From contig NC_134102.1 in NCBI RefSeq assembly GCF_000715075.1, positions 43,347,348 to 43,411,347 on the forward strand: a stretch of DNA of 64,000 nt, read 5' to 3'. The notes under the pieces were generated by a model. That model saw only the letters and a list, made by a program, of their open reading frames with translations, searched no databases and was not told the origin of the DNA. Shown piece after piece: positions 34,259-44,450 of the stretch (position 1 is the first letter of the stretch; each line of letters begins with the position of its first letter). Origin of the DNA: Nicotiana tabacum. Its lineage: Eukaryota; Streptophyta; Magnoliopsida; Solanales; Solanaceae. Both the position numbers and the translations under genes were made by a program.

Positions 34259-34555
34259 CTGATCTCGCATTTGCGGGATCAAGCATCGCATATGCGACCT
34301 CTGATGGGTTCGCATCGCAGTTACAGTTTTGGGCCACCTTATGTTCGCATTTGTGAAAAAATGCTTCGCATTTGCGTAGTGGGTCAGGGGGGTACAGGAT
34401 CGCAATTGCGATCAGGTGGTCGCATTTGCGGAAGGTCAGAGTTGGCATTTTCGTACAATTCATCGCAAATGCGATGAAAGTAGAGATGTGAAGATCTTCG
34501 CATTTGCGGGGTTCGCATTTGCGAACTCCATGTCGCAAATGCGACATCTGCAACT
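34259..34555. repeat. Array of CGCANNTGCG inverted repeats in the GYP4 5' LTR
   Basis: About ten copies of CGCATTTGCG, CGCAAATGCG or close variants, one of them the perfect palindrome CGCATATGCG, in 300 bases. The same array is in the 3' LTR (40030-40335) and, in related form, in the type III LTRs of GYP3. Confidence 0.9.
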
Positions 34556-34660
34556 AATCAAAATGGGAATTAGACGGGATTTTTGTTCATTCTCTCAAAT
34601 TTTCAAAACAAGAAACCCTAGAGGTGATTTTTCGAAGAAGCTTTCTTCCCCAAATCATTG

Positions 34661-34666
34661 GTAAGC
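34661..34666 (+). promoter_or_regulatory. Donor-like splice site in the GYP4 5' LTR
   Basis: CATTG|GTAAGC. The 3' LTR copy reads CATTG|GTAAGT (40452), a better donor. With the acceptor-like CAG at 36493-36495 it would define a 1835-base leader intron that ends at the gag ATG. Confidence 0.5.
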
Positions 34667-35451
34667 GATTCTAAACTAGTTTCTTTTAATCTTTCACTAC
34701 ATTTCCTACGATTTCAATCAAAAATCTTGAGTTTTCATGGTGGAAATTGGGGGTTTTGGGTATAATTAGGGATTTTTTGTAAAATGGGGATTTAGACCTC
34801 AAATTGAGGTCGGATTCCAAAATAAATTACATAACCAGGCTCCTGAATGAATGGGTGTTCATATTTTGTGACTTTTACCCGATTCTGAGACGTGGGCCCG
34901 GGGAGGCATTTTTGGGCGATTTTCTAATTTTTTGCTTTAGCTTCGATTTCATTTATTAGATTAGTTTCTTATAGTTGTATTTATGGGCCATTCAGAGTCG
35001 GATATTTATGAAATGGCATTGTTACCGATTGATTAAGCTTGGTTCGAGGTAAGTGGCTTGCCTAACCTTGTGCGGGGGAAATCCCTTTTGGATTTGGTAC
35101 TATTGTGATATGTGAACCCCGTGTACGTGAGGTGACGAGTACGTGTATGGGCTATTTGTTATAAAAACTGATTAATTTTACTGAGTAGCAACCTGTTTTT
35201 CCTTTAATTAGAGTTATACCGTTTAAATGAGTATTGGTCTGTTTTTATTCTTAATTGAGCTATTCTAATATGTGTAGTTATCCTATTTAGTCTAATATTA
35301 AATGTCTAGCTTTAACTGCTTATTTGAACTCTGTGAAGCGTGCCTAGTTGATTTCCTATTTTTCCTTGTTCATTATCAATATAACTGTAGAAATCTTGCT
35401 GTTAACTATTGTATTTATCAGTTTGAGATGTGTGTTTACTTTTGAGACTAC

Positions 35452-35665
35452 GAGGCACTTCCTCGGGAGGTCTCCCCGCACATTTACTTGTGAGACCACG
35501 AGGCGGTTCCTCGGGAGTTCTCCCTGCTCATTTACTTTTGAGACTACGAGGCGATTCCTCGGGAGTTCTCCCTGCACATTTACTTTGGAGACTAAGAGGC
35601 GGTACCTTGGGAGTTCTCCCTGTAAATTTAATTTGGGTCTACGAGATGGTATCTCGGGAGATCCC
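35452..35665 (+). repeat. 48-bp tandem repeat, 4 full units plus 1 partial (GYP4 5' LTR)
   Basis: The unit starts GAGGCGGTTCCTCGGGAG and ends TTTTGAGACTAC. GAGG..CCTC within each unit can form a short hairpin. Units are 47-48 bp, so one frame stays open across them; it codes only a 16-residue repeat and I do not call it a gene. The 3' LTR has 8 full units plus 1 partial. Confidence 0.95.
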
Positions 35666-36297
35666 CTGTTGTTTACCCCTATGTGTTGTACTGTTGCTTT
35701 GTTGTGTTTCCTTTTTTTAAATTTTGGTCTCTCATTATACTGTATATTCTCCTGCCTTATTTATTATTTACCAGTGGGCCTGACCTGACCTCGTCACTAC
35801 TCGATCGAGGTTAGGCTTGGCACTTACTGGGTACCGTTGTGGTGTACTCATGCTACTCTTCTGCACATGTTTTTGTGTGCAGATCCAGGTACCTCTTACC
35901 AGCCTTGCTATTAGTTGTGTATTTGTTATTATTTCGGAGACTTCAAGGTACATCTGCTCGCGTTCGCAGACCTAGGCGTCCCCCTCTATTCTCTCCTATC
36001 TCTTCTACCTTCCGTACTCCTTTTATTAGACTCTGGTGTATAGAGATACTAGTTTCCCTTCTATAGCTTGTGACTTACGATGTTCCAGATTTTGGGAAGA
36101 TTGTGTATTTATAGTGTATTGGTTATTGTACATGCCAAGCGAAATTGTTAATAGTTATTCAGTTATCCACTCCTGTTAGTTGCCAAGTTTTACTTTCATT
36201 TTTTTTGGTTGTTTTTTGTAATTTGATAAGTTTACCTAGTCGTAGAGACTAGGTGCCGTCATGACATTATACGAAGGGAGTTTGGGTCGTGACAAGT

Positions 36298-36310
36298 TGG
36301 TATAAGAGCT
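36298..36310 (+). other. GYP4 primer-binding site
   Basis: TGGTATAAGAGCT, 11 of 13 matches to the initiator methionine tRNA complement, three bases after the LTR. Confidence 0.85.
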
Positions 36311-36479
36311 CTAGGTTCATAAGTATCATGAGTCACAAGCCGGTTTGATAGAGTCTCGCGGATCTGTACGGAGACGACTGTACTTATCTTCGGGATGCTA
36401 TGGAACTGTTAGGAAAAATTACACTCCTTGATTCCTTATCGTGCGAAAATTGTTGACTTCAAAATTTTAAACTTCTGTA

Positions 36480-36495
36480 TTCTATTCTCTCACAG
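36480..36495 (+). promoter_or_regulatory. Acceptor-like splice site before GYP4 gag
   Basis: TTCTATTCTCTCACAG ends exactly at the base before the gag ATG (36496). The same TTCTATTCTCTCACAG stands before the mutated gag start of GYP3 (minus strand, 48657). A pyrimidine tract plus CAG abutting a start codon is the form of a 3' splice site. Confidence 0.5.
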
Positions 36496-37346
36496 ATGGT
36501 GAGGACACGTATAGGCGAATCTGATAACAATGCACCTGCACCCCTTACTAGAGCCGCGAATGGCCGGAGCTGGGGTAGAGGCCGAGGACGTCAACGCGGT
36601 GTAGCTAGAGCACCCACACGAGCTGCTATAGAGCAGCCCCCAGTAGCTCCAGTCGGAGAGCAGACACCTGAGGTACCTGTTGATGCACCAGTCTTCCAGG
36701 AGACTCTAGCCCAGTTTATGAGCATGTTCAGCACCTTAGCTTAGACTGGAATGATTCCACTTGATCCTGTCACATCTCCGACCGGGGGAGGAGCACAGAA
36801 TCCCAGCGCCGGTACCCCAGAGGAGCGAGTTCAGGTAGACCAGGATCCAGAGATCATACCAGTACAACCAGTAGCTCCAGTTCAGCCCGAGGTTAGGGCA
36901 GTAGTTTCTGAGGCGTCAGAGGATGCCGATGGTATAAGAAGTACCACCCTCCTACCTTCAATGGATTGGCGTCAGAGGATGCCGAGGGTTTTCTTGAGGA
37001 GTGACACCATATTCTCCGTACATTGTGTGTATCAGAGTCGAGTAGGGTTTATTTTACTACATTCCAGCTTAGAGGAGCAGCCTATCAGTGGTGGCGTGCT
37101 TATGAGTTGAGTAGTCCGACTGTGGCAGCTTCACTTACATGGACTCAATTCTCGGACATGTTCTTGAGGGATTATATTCCCCAGAGTCTCCGTGATGTGT
37201 GGCACACAGAGTTTGAATGGTTGCACCAGGGAACCGTGACGACGTCAGAATATGCTATCAGGTTTAGTGAGTTAGCCCGTTATGCACCCATCTTGGTTCC
37301 TATATTTAGAGAGCGAGTCCGCAGATTCATCAAAGGGCTCAATTAA
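36496..37346 (+). pseudogene. GYP4 gag
   Basis: From the ATG (MVRTRIGESDNN) the frame encodes an Arg/Gly-rich segment with GRGRGRQRG, a proline-rich linker and the helix FQETLAQFMSMFSTLA, then a stop at 36742. It reopens through a Pro/Gln-rich linker and is frameshifted near 36960-37020 into the capsid-like core: FQLRGAAYQWWRAYELSS, FSDMFLRDYIPQSLRD and FSELARYAPIL with RVRRFIKGLN, ending at a stop at 37344. Apart from one or two frameshifts and stops this is the best-preserved gag of its type here. The same gag type is found, decayed, in GYP3. Confidence 0.9.
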
Positions 37347-37760
37347 GATTTTTTTTCAATATGTATGGCTCGAAAGTTGTAGACTGACATTCCATTTCAG
37401 CAAGTAGTAGAGATTTCTAGAATGTTAGAACGTGTTCGAAGTGAGGAAATGGAGTCTAAGGGGGGCCAAAAGGTCTCGAAACTCTTGAGAATTCAGTGGA
37501 TTCTACTCTGTAGCTATGACTCATCATGGCGGAGGCTCGGGTAGTCGGTCATCCCAGTCCACAATTCAGAATATCTGTAGTGCTCCAGTTCATACTTTTA
37601 GTGCACCACCAGCACGAGGTTATTTCAGTTATACAACATAGACTCAGCACGAGTTGTCGCGACCTCAAAGAAGTTGTTATGAGTGTGGTGATACTAGGCA
37701 CATCATGAGAGATTGTCCCAGACTTGGGAGATGCGAATTTTATCAAAACATTCGGGCTAC
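37347..37760 (+). pseudogene. GYP4 gag C-terminal part with intact zinc knuckle
   Basis: After the capsid core come a degraded basic stretch and a Ser/Gln-rich linker. At about 37657-37725 the CCHC knuckle CYECGDTRHIMRDC retains all four ligands. Several stops and frameshifts lie between the core and the knuckle. Confidence 0.82.
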
Positions 37761-38115
37761 AAGCTCTATTCCAGTTACTACCCCACATGCACATCCAGTT
37801 TAGGGTGAAGGACATATGGGTAGAGGGCGCCCTAGAGGGGGAGGCCCATCCAGTTGATATAATTGCTATGGTATGGCCGAGGCCACCACAACAGATGGTG
37901 TCATTACAGGTACGATCCCGATTTGTTATAAAGGAATATTTTCCTTAGTTTGATTCGGCTCTGAGTATCAAGGCGAGTCCTCCTATTATGCTCCACTTAT
38001 GGGTGAGCTTCGTAATTCTATAACCTACTTATGTGTTTACCCCTGTTGGAAGATTTTGTTGCGATAGCCATGCCTACCATTTTGTTTTGTACCTTATTGA
38101 GGGCTATGAGTCCAA
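37761..38115 (+). pseudogene. GYP4 protease remnant
   Basis: Short matches to the gag-protease linker (RGRPRGGGPS-like at 37810, in shifted frame) and to the protease N-terminal region (YYAPLMGELRNSITY at about 37980) are seen. The active-site block is missing. Similarity ends at about 38115, where unassigned sequence begins. Confidence 0.6.
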
Positions 38116-39195
38116 AAGTGACTTTTTGTTACTCATTACAGTGAGTTTTGCAGTGATTTTAAGATAATTGATTACAATTTTATGAACTATATGCCCTACC
38201 GGTATGGGGGGGTTCATTATGTGTTGTGAAATTATTTCACGGAAAGTATTAACAAAGAAGAAAGAAAAGATATGAAAAAAACATTCATTTTGGCACAATG
38301 TGCAAAGTACTTATGATTCAGAGCTGAGGAAGAGATTCTTGCATTTTAATATGATGTGAAATGTTTAAACAGGGCTTTAAGCCGCGGTGGAAGTTATATA
38401 AGGACGAGATCCTTGTGATGAAAATTTATGTGTTTTAAATTCTCCCTTTTGTGAAATTTAATTTGTATTATAGTACTAATAGGGAGGCATGCCTGTTAGG
38501 CTTATTTGATAATTCTTTTATGCGTTTCTGTGCCATATTCGTGCTGTAATTATTGAGTTTTAGCACACAAAATGTGACTCGTTAATTCGGTTAAATAATT
38601 ATGAGGTATTCATGCCTCGCGTGTTGCTGTCAGTGTTGTGAAAAAATTGAAACGAGGTTTTGGATAATGTGAGGTTAATTAGCGATGCTAGAATTAATTA
38701 TGAATAACTATTTGGCTAGAGATGTGGTTGTGGGTATACATATGATGTGTGCGTAGGCACGAGTTGCTACAGCCGGTTGAGACTAATACCGTGTGTTGAT
38801 GTGAAAACAAGGCATTTTGAAAATGTTTCGAAATAAGAAATTGGTTTTAAATTTTGTAAATGTTGATAAAAGAGATAATCGCAACTAAGATGCTAATTTC
38901 ATACTTAGCCGTATGTCCGGTTTTAGATTTGGAAGTCCATAGGACAATTCGGCACATTTCGGCGAAATGTGGAAAAAAATGAAGTTCTTGAAATATTCAT
39001 AAATTTGACCGTAAGTCGATTGGTTGATAACGAGGTGGGATTTTGATTTCGAAAATTTGAACAGCTCCAATACGTCATTTTATGACTTGTGTGCAAAAAA
39101 TATTGAAGTCATTCCAGATTTATTTGATATATTTCGGCGTAAATTATAAAAGTTGGAAGATTTGAAAACTCATAATTCTATTCGATGCGCGATTC
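38116..39195. other. 1.1 kb segment of unknown origin inside GYP4
   Basis: This replaces the end of protease, RT and RNase H. It is AT-rich, with no protein motif on either strand, no terminal inverted repeat and no flanking duplication that I can see. It could be an older insertion with eroded ends, captured foreign sequence, or filler. Recognisable pol resumes at about 39196. Confidence 0.5.
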
Positions 39196-39616
39196 GCAAA
39201 TTTGGCGTTGGATGTTCACGCCTTAGCCAGACAGTTTGTGAGGTTGGATATTTCTAAGCCGAGTCGAGTATTGGCTTGTGTGGTCTCTCGATCTTCTCTT
39301 CATGATCGTATCGGGGAGCATTAGTATGATGACCCCCATCTGCTTGTCCTTAAGGACACGGTCCAGAATGGTGACGCTAAGGAGGTCACCATCGGGGATA
39401 ATGGTGCATTGAGGATGCAGTGCAGGCTATGTGTGCCTAATGTAGATGGTTTGCGTGAGTTGATTCTCCAGGAGGCTCACAGTTCGCGGTACTCCATTCA
39501 TCTGGGTGACGCGAAGATGTATCGGGACTTGAGACAGCACTACTGGTGGAGAAGAATTAATAAGGACATAGTGGAATATGTAGCTCGATGTCTGAATTGC
39601 TAACAGGTGAAGTATG
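39196..39616 (+). pseudogene. GYP4 end of RNase H linker and integrase zinc domain
   Basis: The frame reads LDVHALARQFVRLDISKPSR, a stop after RIGEH, then VPNVDGLRELILQEAHSS then RYSIHLGDAKMYRDLRQHYW and VARCLNC. The HHCC ligands (H in EAHS, H in YSIH, CLNC) are all present. A stop follows the last cysteine. The sequence then jumps directly into the LTR at about 39612-39620, so the integrase core is deleted. Confidence 0.88.
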
Positions 39617-42306
39617 ACTTTGAAAGTTAAAGGCTTAATGACTTTGAAATGTTTGACCAATGTTTGACTTTTTGGATATTGGGTCCGTATTTTGGTTCTG
39701 GAACCTGGTTTAGGTCCAATACTATATTTATGACTTGTCTTCACAAATTTGGCGAGAAATGGAGTTGGTTTGACGTGATTCGGACGTCCGGTTGTGAAAA
39801 TAGAAGTTTCAAAGTTTTCTTAAAAATTTCATTTGATTTGGTGTTCAATTCGTAGTTCTAGTATTATTTTGGAGATTTGATTGCGCGAGCAAGTTCGTAT
39901 GATATTTTTAGACTTGTGTGCATAGTTGGTTTAGAGCCCCGAGGGCTCGGGTGAGTTTCGGATAGGCTACACAGTGGTTTGGACTTAGAAAAACTCAGCT
40001 GGTGTTTCAGTTCTAGTGCACGGCTCTGATCTCGCATTTTCAAGATAAGGCATCGCATTTGCGATCTCTGATAGGTTCGCATTTGCGAGCAACTCATCGC
40101 ATTTGCGAAGAGTAGCTGGGCCACCTTATGTTCACATTTGCCAAAAAATGCATCACATTTGCGAAGTTAGTCAGGGGGGTACAGGATCACAATTGCGATA
40201 AGGTGGTCGAATTTGCGGAAGGTCAGAGTTCACATTTGCGAACAATTCATCGCAAATGTGATGAAAGCAAAGATGTGAAGGTCTTCGCATTTGCGATTGA
40301 TTTTTCGCATTTGCGAACCCAGGTCGCAAATACGACATCTGTAACTGATCAAAATGGGACTCAGACGAGATTTTGGTTCATTCTCTCAAATTTTCAAAAC
40401 AAGAAACCCTATAGGCGATTTTGCAAGGAACCTTTCTTCCCCAAATCATTGGTAAGTGATTCTAAACTAGTTTCTTTCAGTATTTTACTACATTTCCTAA
40501 GATTTCAACCAAAAATCTTGTGTTTTCATTGTGGAAATTGGGGGTTTTGTGAAGAATTAGGGATTTTTGTAAAATGGGGATTTAGGCCTCAAATTGAGGT
40601 CGGATTCTAAAATAAATTACATAACCGAGATCGTGAGTGAATGGATGTGCATATTTTGTGGCTTTTACCCGATTGCGAGAAGTGGGCTCGGGGATACTTT
40701 TTTGGGAAATTTTCTAATTTCTTGTTTTAGCTTTGACTTCATTAATTAAATTAGTTTTTTATAGTTGTATTTATGATATGTAATTGATTCTCACTAGATC
40801 CGGGCCATTCGAAGTCAGATATTCGAGGAAAGGCATTGTTATCGATTGATTGAGCTTGGTTCGAGGTAAGTGGCCTGTCTAATCTTGTGAGGGGGAAATC
40901 CCCTTAGGATTTGGTACTGTTGTGATATGTGAGCACCACGTATGTGAGGTGACAAGTACGTACACAGGCTATTTGTTGTAAAGCCTGATTTATTTTATTG
41001 AGTAGCAACTTGTTTTTCCTTTAATTTGAGTTATACCGTTTAAATGAGTATTAGTCTGTTTTCATTATTAATTGAGATATTAGAATATGTGTAGTTATCC
41101 TATTTAGTCTAATATCGCATGTCTACATGATTTAATTTCTTATTTAAACTCTATGAACCATGCCAAGTTGATTTCCTATTTTTCCTTATTCATTATCACT
41201 ATAACTGTAGACATCTTGTTGTTAATTGTTGTATTTATCGGTTTGAGTTGTGTGTTTACTTTTGAGACTACGAGGCGGTTCCTCGGGAGTTCTCCCTACA
41301 CATTTACTTTTGAGACTACGAGGTGGTTCAACGGGAGTTCTACCTGCACATTTACATTTGAGACTACGAGGGGGTTTCTCGGGAGTTCTCACTCCACATT
41401 TGCTTTTAAGACTACGAGGCGGTTCCTCAGGAGTTCTCCCTGCACATTTACTTTTGAGACTACTACGTGGTTCCTCGGGAGTTCTCCCTGCACATTTACT
41501 TTTGAGACTACGAGGCGGTACCTCGAGAGTTGTCCCTGCATATTTACTTCTGAGACTACGAGCCAGTATCTCGGGAGTTCTCCCTGTATATTTACTTTTG
41601 AGACTACGAGGCAGTACCTCAGGAGTTCTCCCTATATATTTATTTTGGGACTACGAGACGGTATCTCGGGAGATCCCCTGCTGTTTACCCCTGTGTGTTG
41701 TATTGTTGCTTTGTTGTGTTTTCTTTTGTTAAATTCTAGTCTCTCATTATACTGTATATTCTCCTGCCTTGTTTATTATTTACTAGTAGGCCTAACCTGA
41801 CCTCGTGACTACTCTACTGAGGTTAGGCTTGACACTTACTGGGTACCATTGTGGTGTACTCATGCTACTCTTCTGCACATGTTTTCGTGTGCAGATCCAG
41901 GTTCATCATACCAGCCTCGCTATTAGTTGTGCATTTGCTGCTGTTCCGGAAACATCAAGGTACATCTGCTCACATCCACAAACCTAGGAGTCCCCCTCTA
42001 TTTTCTCCAATGTCATTTACCTTCCGTACTCCTTTTATTAGACTCTGTTGTATGGAGATACTAGTTTCCCTTCTATAGCTTATGACTTACGATGTTCCGG
42101 GTTTTGGGAAGACTGTGTATTTATAAAGTATTGGTTATTGTACATGTCGAGCAGCATTGTTACTAGTTATTCAGTTAACCACTCATGTTAGTTGCCAAGT
42201 TTTACTTTCGTTTATATTTTGTTGTTTTTCGCAATTTGTTAGGCTTACCTAGTCGTAAAGACTGGGTGCATCACGATGTTATACGGAGGGAGTTTGGGTC
42301 GTGACA
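39617..42306 (+). repeat. GYP4 3' LTR, truncated at its 5' end (type IV)
   Basis: Alignable with the 5' LTR from its position 33870 onward, and ending ..GGTCGTGACA at 42306. The first 320 or so bases of LTR and the polypurine tract are gone. It keeps the CGCATTTGCG array (40030-40335), a donor-like ATTG|GTAAGT (40452) and an expanded tandem repeat (41272-41676). Confidence 0.9.
41272..41676 (+). repeat. 48-bp tandem repeat, 8 full units plus 1 partial (GYP4 3' LTR)
   Basis: Same unit as at 35452 but about twice as many copies. Units differ from each other by point changes, and several copies have lost pairing in the GAGG/CCTC stem. The 215-codon open frame across it results from the unit being 16 codons long. 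Confidence 0.95.
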
Positions 42307-42710
42307 GATGTACCGAATAGTTCTTCTCACGAGGCTTCAACTGATGAGAAGCATAGGCCATCACCCTACTATCTTGCATCAATACACACCCGAGGCCAAT
42401 ATGCAAAGCATCAAAATAAACTGTATATGATCACGATCCCGAAGACAAAACCAAAATTGGAGCTGTAATCAAGGCTGTGTTGAGCTTCTATAAGAGCACC
42501 CTTGTGAATCAACAAAGTCAATAAGGCTTCAATTAATGGAAAGACCTCCACAAATTGGCGATAATACCCTACCGAACCTAGAAAACTCTTGATATTTGTG
42601 GCTGTAGAAGGTCTTGGCCAACTTGGAACTGCCTCTATCTTCTTCAGATCCATCTTAATCTGCTCATTGGACACCACGTGGCCCAAGAATGCCACTAAAT
42701 CCAACAAGAA
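42307..42710 (-). pseudogene. GYP3 RT thumb and RNase H N-terminal part
   Basis: On the minus strand: AFLGHVVSNEQIKMDLKKIE and WPRPST..FLGSVGYYRQFVE, the RT-RNase H connection, then VYFDALHIGLGCVLMQDSR and AYASHQLKPREKNYSVH. The first RNase H aspartate (YFDA) is retained. A frameshift lies near 42490-42530. The frame is cut by GYP4 after NYSVH and resumes at 33557. Confidence 0.88.
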
Positions 42711-43250
42711 GTTACACTAAAAAAATTTAGCATATAACGTCTTGTCCCTCAAAATCCATAGCACCGTCCATAAATGCTGCTCATGCCCTCCTTACTATAG
42801 GAATACACCGGGATACCATTAATGTACCCAATGACAAATGAGTCATAATATGGCAGGAACTCATTGTTTATCAAATACATGAATATTACTGGGACACCAA
42901 CAAAAAATCATAATGCCCCTATCGAGTCCTGAAAGAAGTCTTAGCAATGTCTAAATACTTAATCTTCAACTGATGGTACCCCAATCGCAAGTCAATCCTT
43001 GAGAACAATCTAGCATCCCGAAGCTGATAAAACAAATCATCAATGCATGGTAGTGGGTACTTATTATTGATGGTAACCTTGTGATATTGCATGTAGTCAA
43101 TGCACATCCTTATGGATCCTTTTTTTTCTTCACAAGAAATATTAGTGCGACCTAAGGTGAAACACCCAGCCTGATAAAACCTTTATCTAGCAGTTCTTGC
43201 AACTATTCCTTTATTTCTTTCAACATTGCTAGAGCAATGCAAAAGGTGGA
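42711..43250 (-). pseudogene. GYP3 reverse transcriptase, active site lost
   Basis: The open segment 42919-43107 reads MCIDYMQYHKVTINNKYPLP then FSRIDLRLGYHQLK, so the motif A aspartate (RIDL) is kept. In the catalytic box, normally [13 protein letters not shown], the sequence at about 42795-42850 reads FVIGYINGIPVYS, so both aspartates have become Asn-Gly. Stops and frameshifts lie around it. N-terminal RT sequence (to about 43250) is visible but broken. Confidence 0.88.
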
Positions 43251-43975
43251 ATAGATATGGGATGGGTGTTTGGTGCTAAAGCTATACAACAATCAATATT
43301 CCTATCAGGTGGCATGCCCGGTAGGTCTGCATGCAACACATTTGGAAACTCTCTTACTACGGGGACTAAATCAACCATAGGAGCCTCATCAATAACATCT
43401 CTGCCAAAAGTTTGTCATGCACCCCTTCTCAACCATTCGTTGAGCCTTCAGAAAAAAGACCACCATACTAGGAATATGACCCAAGGAACCTCTCTACTCC
43501 AACATCGGCAACTCTGATATAGGCAATGTGACAATCTTCGCACGATAATTAAGAATAGCATGGTATGAAGATAACCAATCCATACCCAAAATCACATCAA
43601 AATCTACAACATTAAGCAATAGAAGATCAAATCTAGTCTCATAGACCCTAATAGAAACCAAACAAGAATGATAAACATAATCCACCATAATTGAATTTCC
43701 AATGGAAGTAGATACATAAAAAGGAATATCCAAAAAATCACGAGATGTATCCAAACATGAAGTAAAATAGGATGATACGCATGAATAAGTAGATCCTGGA
43801 TCAAATAAACTGAAGTATCTATATGACAGACAGGAACAATACCTGTAATGCCTGCGTCTGATGCGGCTGCCTCAGTCGAACCATGGAAAGCATAACAACA
43901 GGTCTGACCTCCCCCCAGGACGACTTCTACCCACCTGTGCCTCACCTCTAGCTGGCTATGCCGGTGGTGTAGCAT
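43251..43975 (-). pseudogene. GYP3 protease and linker to RT
   Basis: At 43494-43754 the minus strand reads STSIGNSIMVDYVYHSCLVS and VDFDVILGMDWLSSYHAIL, conserved gypsy protease blocks. The active-site triplet at about 43790-43810 reads DPG within LFDPGSTYSCVSS. As far as I recall DPG is usual in this clade, so it is not necessarily a mutation. A frameshift near 43755 separates it from gag. Confidence 0.85.
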
Positions 43976-44445
43976 TTGGAGCGAGACTCATAGCGTAAGT
44001 ACCATGTTGAGGTACACAGATATGATGCCTAGGACAATCTCTCACAATGTGCCTAATATCACCACACTAAAAATATCCTTGATGCTAGTATGGCTCCTGT
44101 AACTGAGTCTTCCCTGGACGACTAGAATAAACCGTTGTAGGTACCCCGTGAAACAGGTCAACTGAAGAATGACTGACCGGTAAATGCCCTGGAATCTATG
44201 GCTAGCTAGAGCACTACGTGAAACATGAAGTACAGACTAAACTGGTTGACTAACAAAACCTTTACCATGATGGATTTTGCCCCAGAGTAGGAGCTACTAA
44301 AAACTTCAAAACCACAAGGCTTTTTAGTCTCCATACCATCCCTCTCCCTCCCATGGATACGATCAAACCCCCAGTAATCTTCACAACCTGATGAAATGCA
44401 GTCTCGGTCTCCATCCCTCATGCCATTCAGAATCTAAGGTTGTAG
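43976..44445 (-). pseudogene. GYP3 gag C-terminal part with broken zinc knuckle
   Basis: The minus strand shows FHQVVKITGGL-like sequence at about 44370-44400, which follows the capsid core in this gag type. The knuckle is at about 44040-44080, where the CX2C pair reads YF-stop-C before GDIRHIVRDC, so one cysteine and its neighbour are lost. The gag continues upstream at 47805, beyond SOLO2. Confidence 0.78.
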
Positions 44446-44450
44446 GTGGA

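Larger units (their letters stand above)
33558..36294 (+). repeat. GYP4 5' LTR (type IV)
   Basis: Length is 2737 bp, from TGTGATGACCC to ..GGTCGTGACA. It holds an array of CGCATTTGCG-type inverted repeats (34259-34555), an AAACCCTAG leader-like block, a donor-like ATTG|GTAAGC (34661) and a 48-bp tandem repeat (35452-35665). The primer site follows after three bases. Confidence 0.92.
33558..42306 (+). mobile_element. GYP4: internally deleted gypsy element (type IV LTR)
   Basis: 5' LTR 33558-36294, primer site, gag, protease remnant, a 1.1 kb unassigned segment, integrase zinc domain, then a 5'-truncated 3' LTR ending at 42306. RT, RNase H, integrase core, polypurine tract and the first 320 or so bases of the 3' LTR are missing. 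LTRs differ at 11 of 136 aligned positions (36001-36136 versus 42013-42148). The flanks TTTGT (33553-33557) and GATGT (42307-42311) agree at only 3 of 5, but they join two halves of the GYP3 RNase H frame, which supports a genuine insertion. Confidence 0.88.

Noticed and set aside
34235..34664. CGCAAATGCG array as a CRISPR-like array
   Set aside because: Spacing is irregular, the repeats are 10-12 bases and palindromic, there are no uniform spacers, and the sequence is a plant LTR.
36496..37110. GYP4 gag as an expressed host gene with Arg/Gly-rich protein
   Set aside because: Primer site and LTR lie directly upstream, the capsid core and zinc knuckle follow, and stops interrupt the frame.
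41153..41800. 215-codon open frame with a 16-residue repeat as a protein gene
   Set aside because: It is the 48-bp minisatellite of the GYP4 3' LTR. The unit length is a multiple of three, so the frame stays open by chance, and the 5' LTR version is shorter.
33553..42311. Perfect target duplication for GYP4
   Set aside because: TTTGT and GATGT agree at only three of five positions. I rely on the restored GYP3 frame instead.
43790..43812. DPG in the GYP3 protease as an inactivating mutation
   Set aside because: I recall DPG as the usual triplet in this clade, so it may be normal. The element is inactivated elsewhere.
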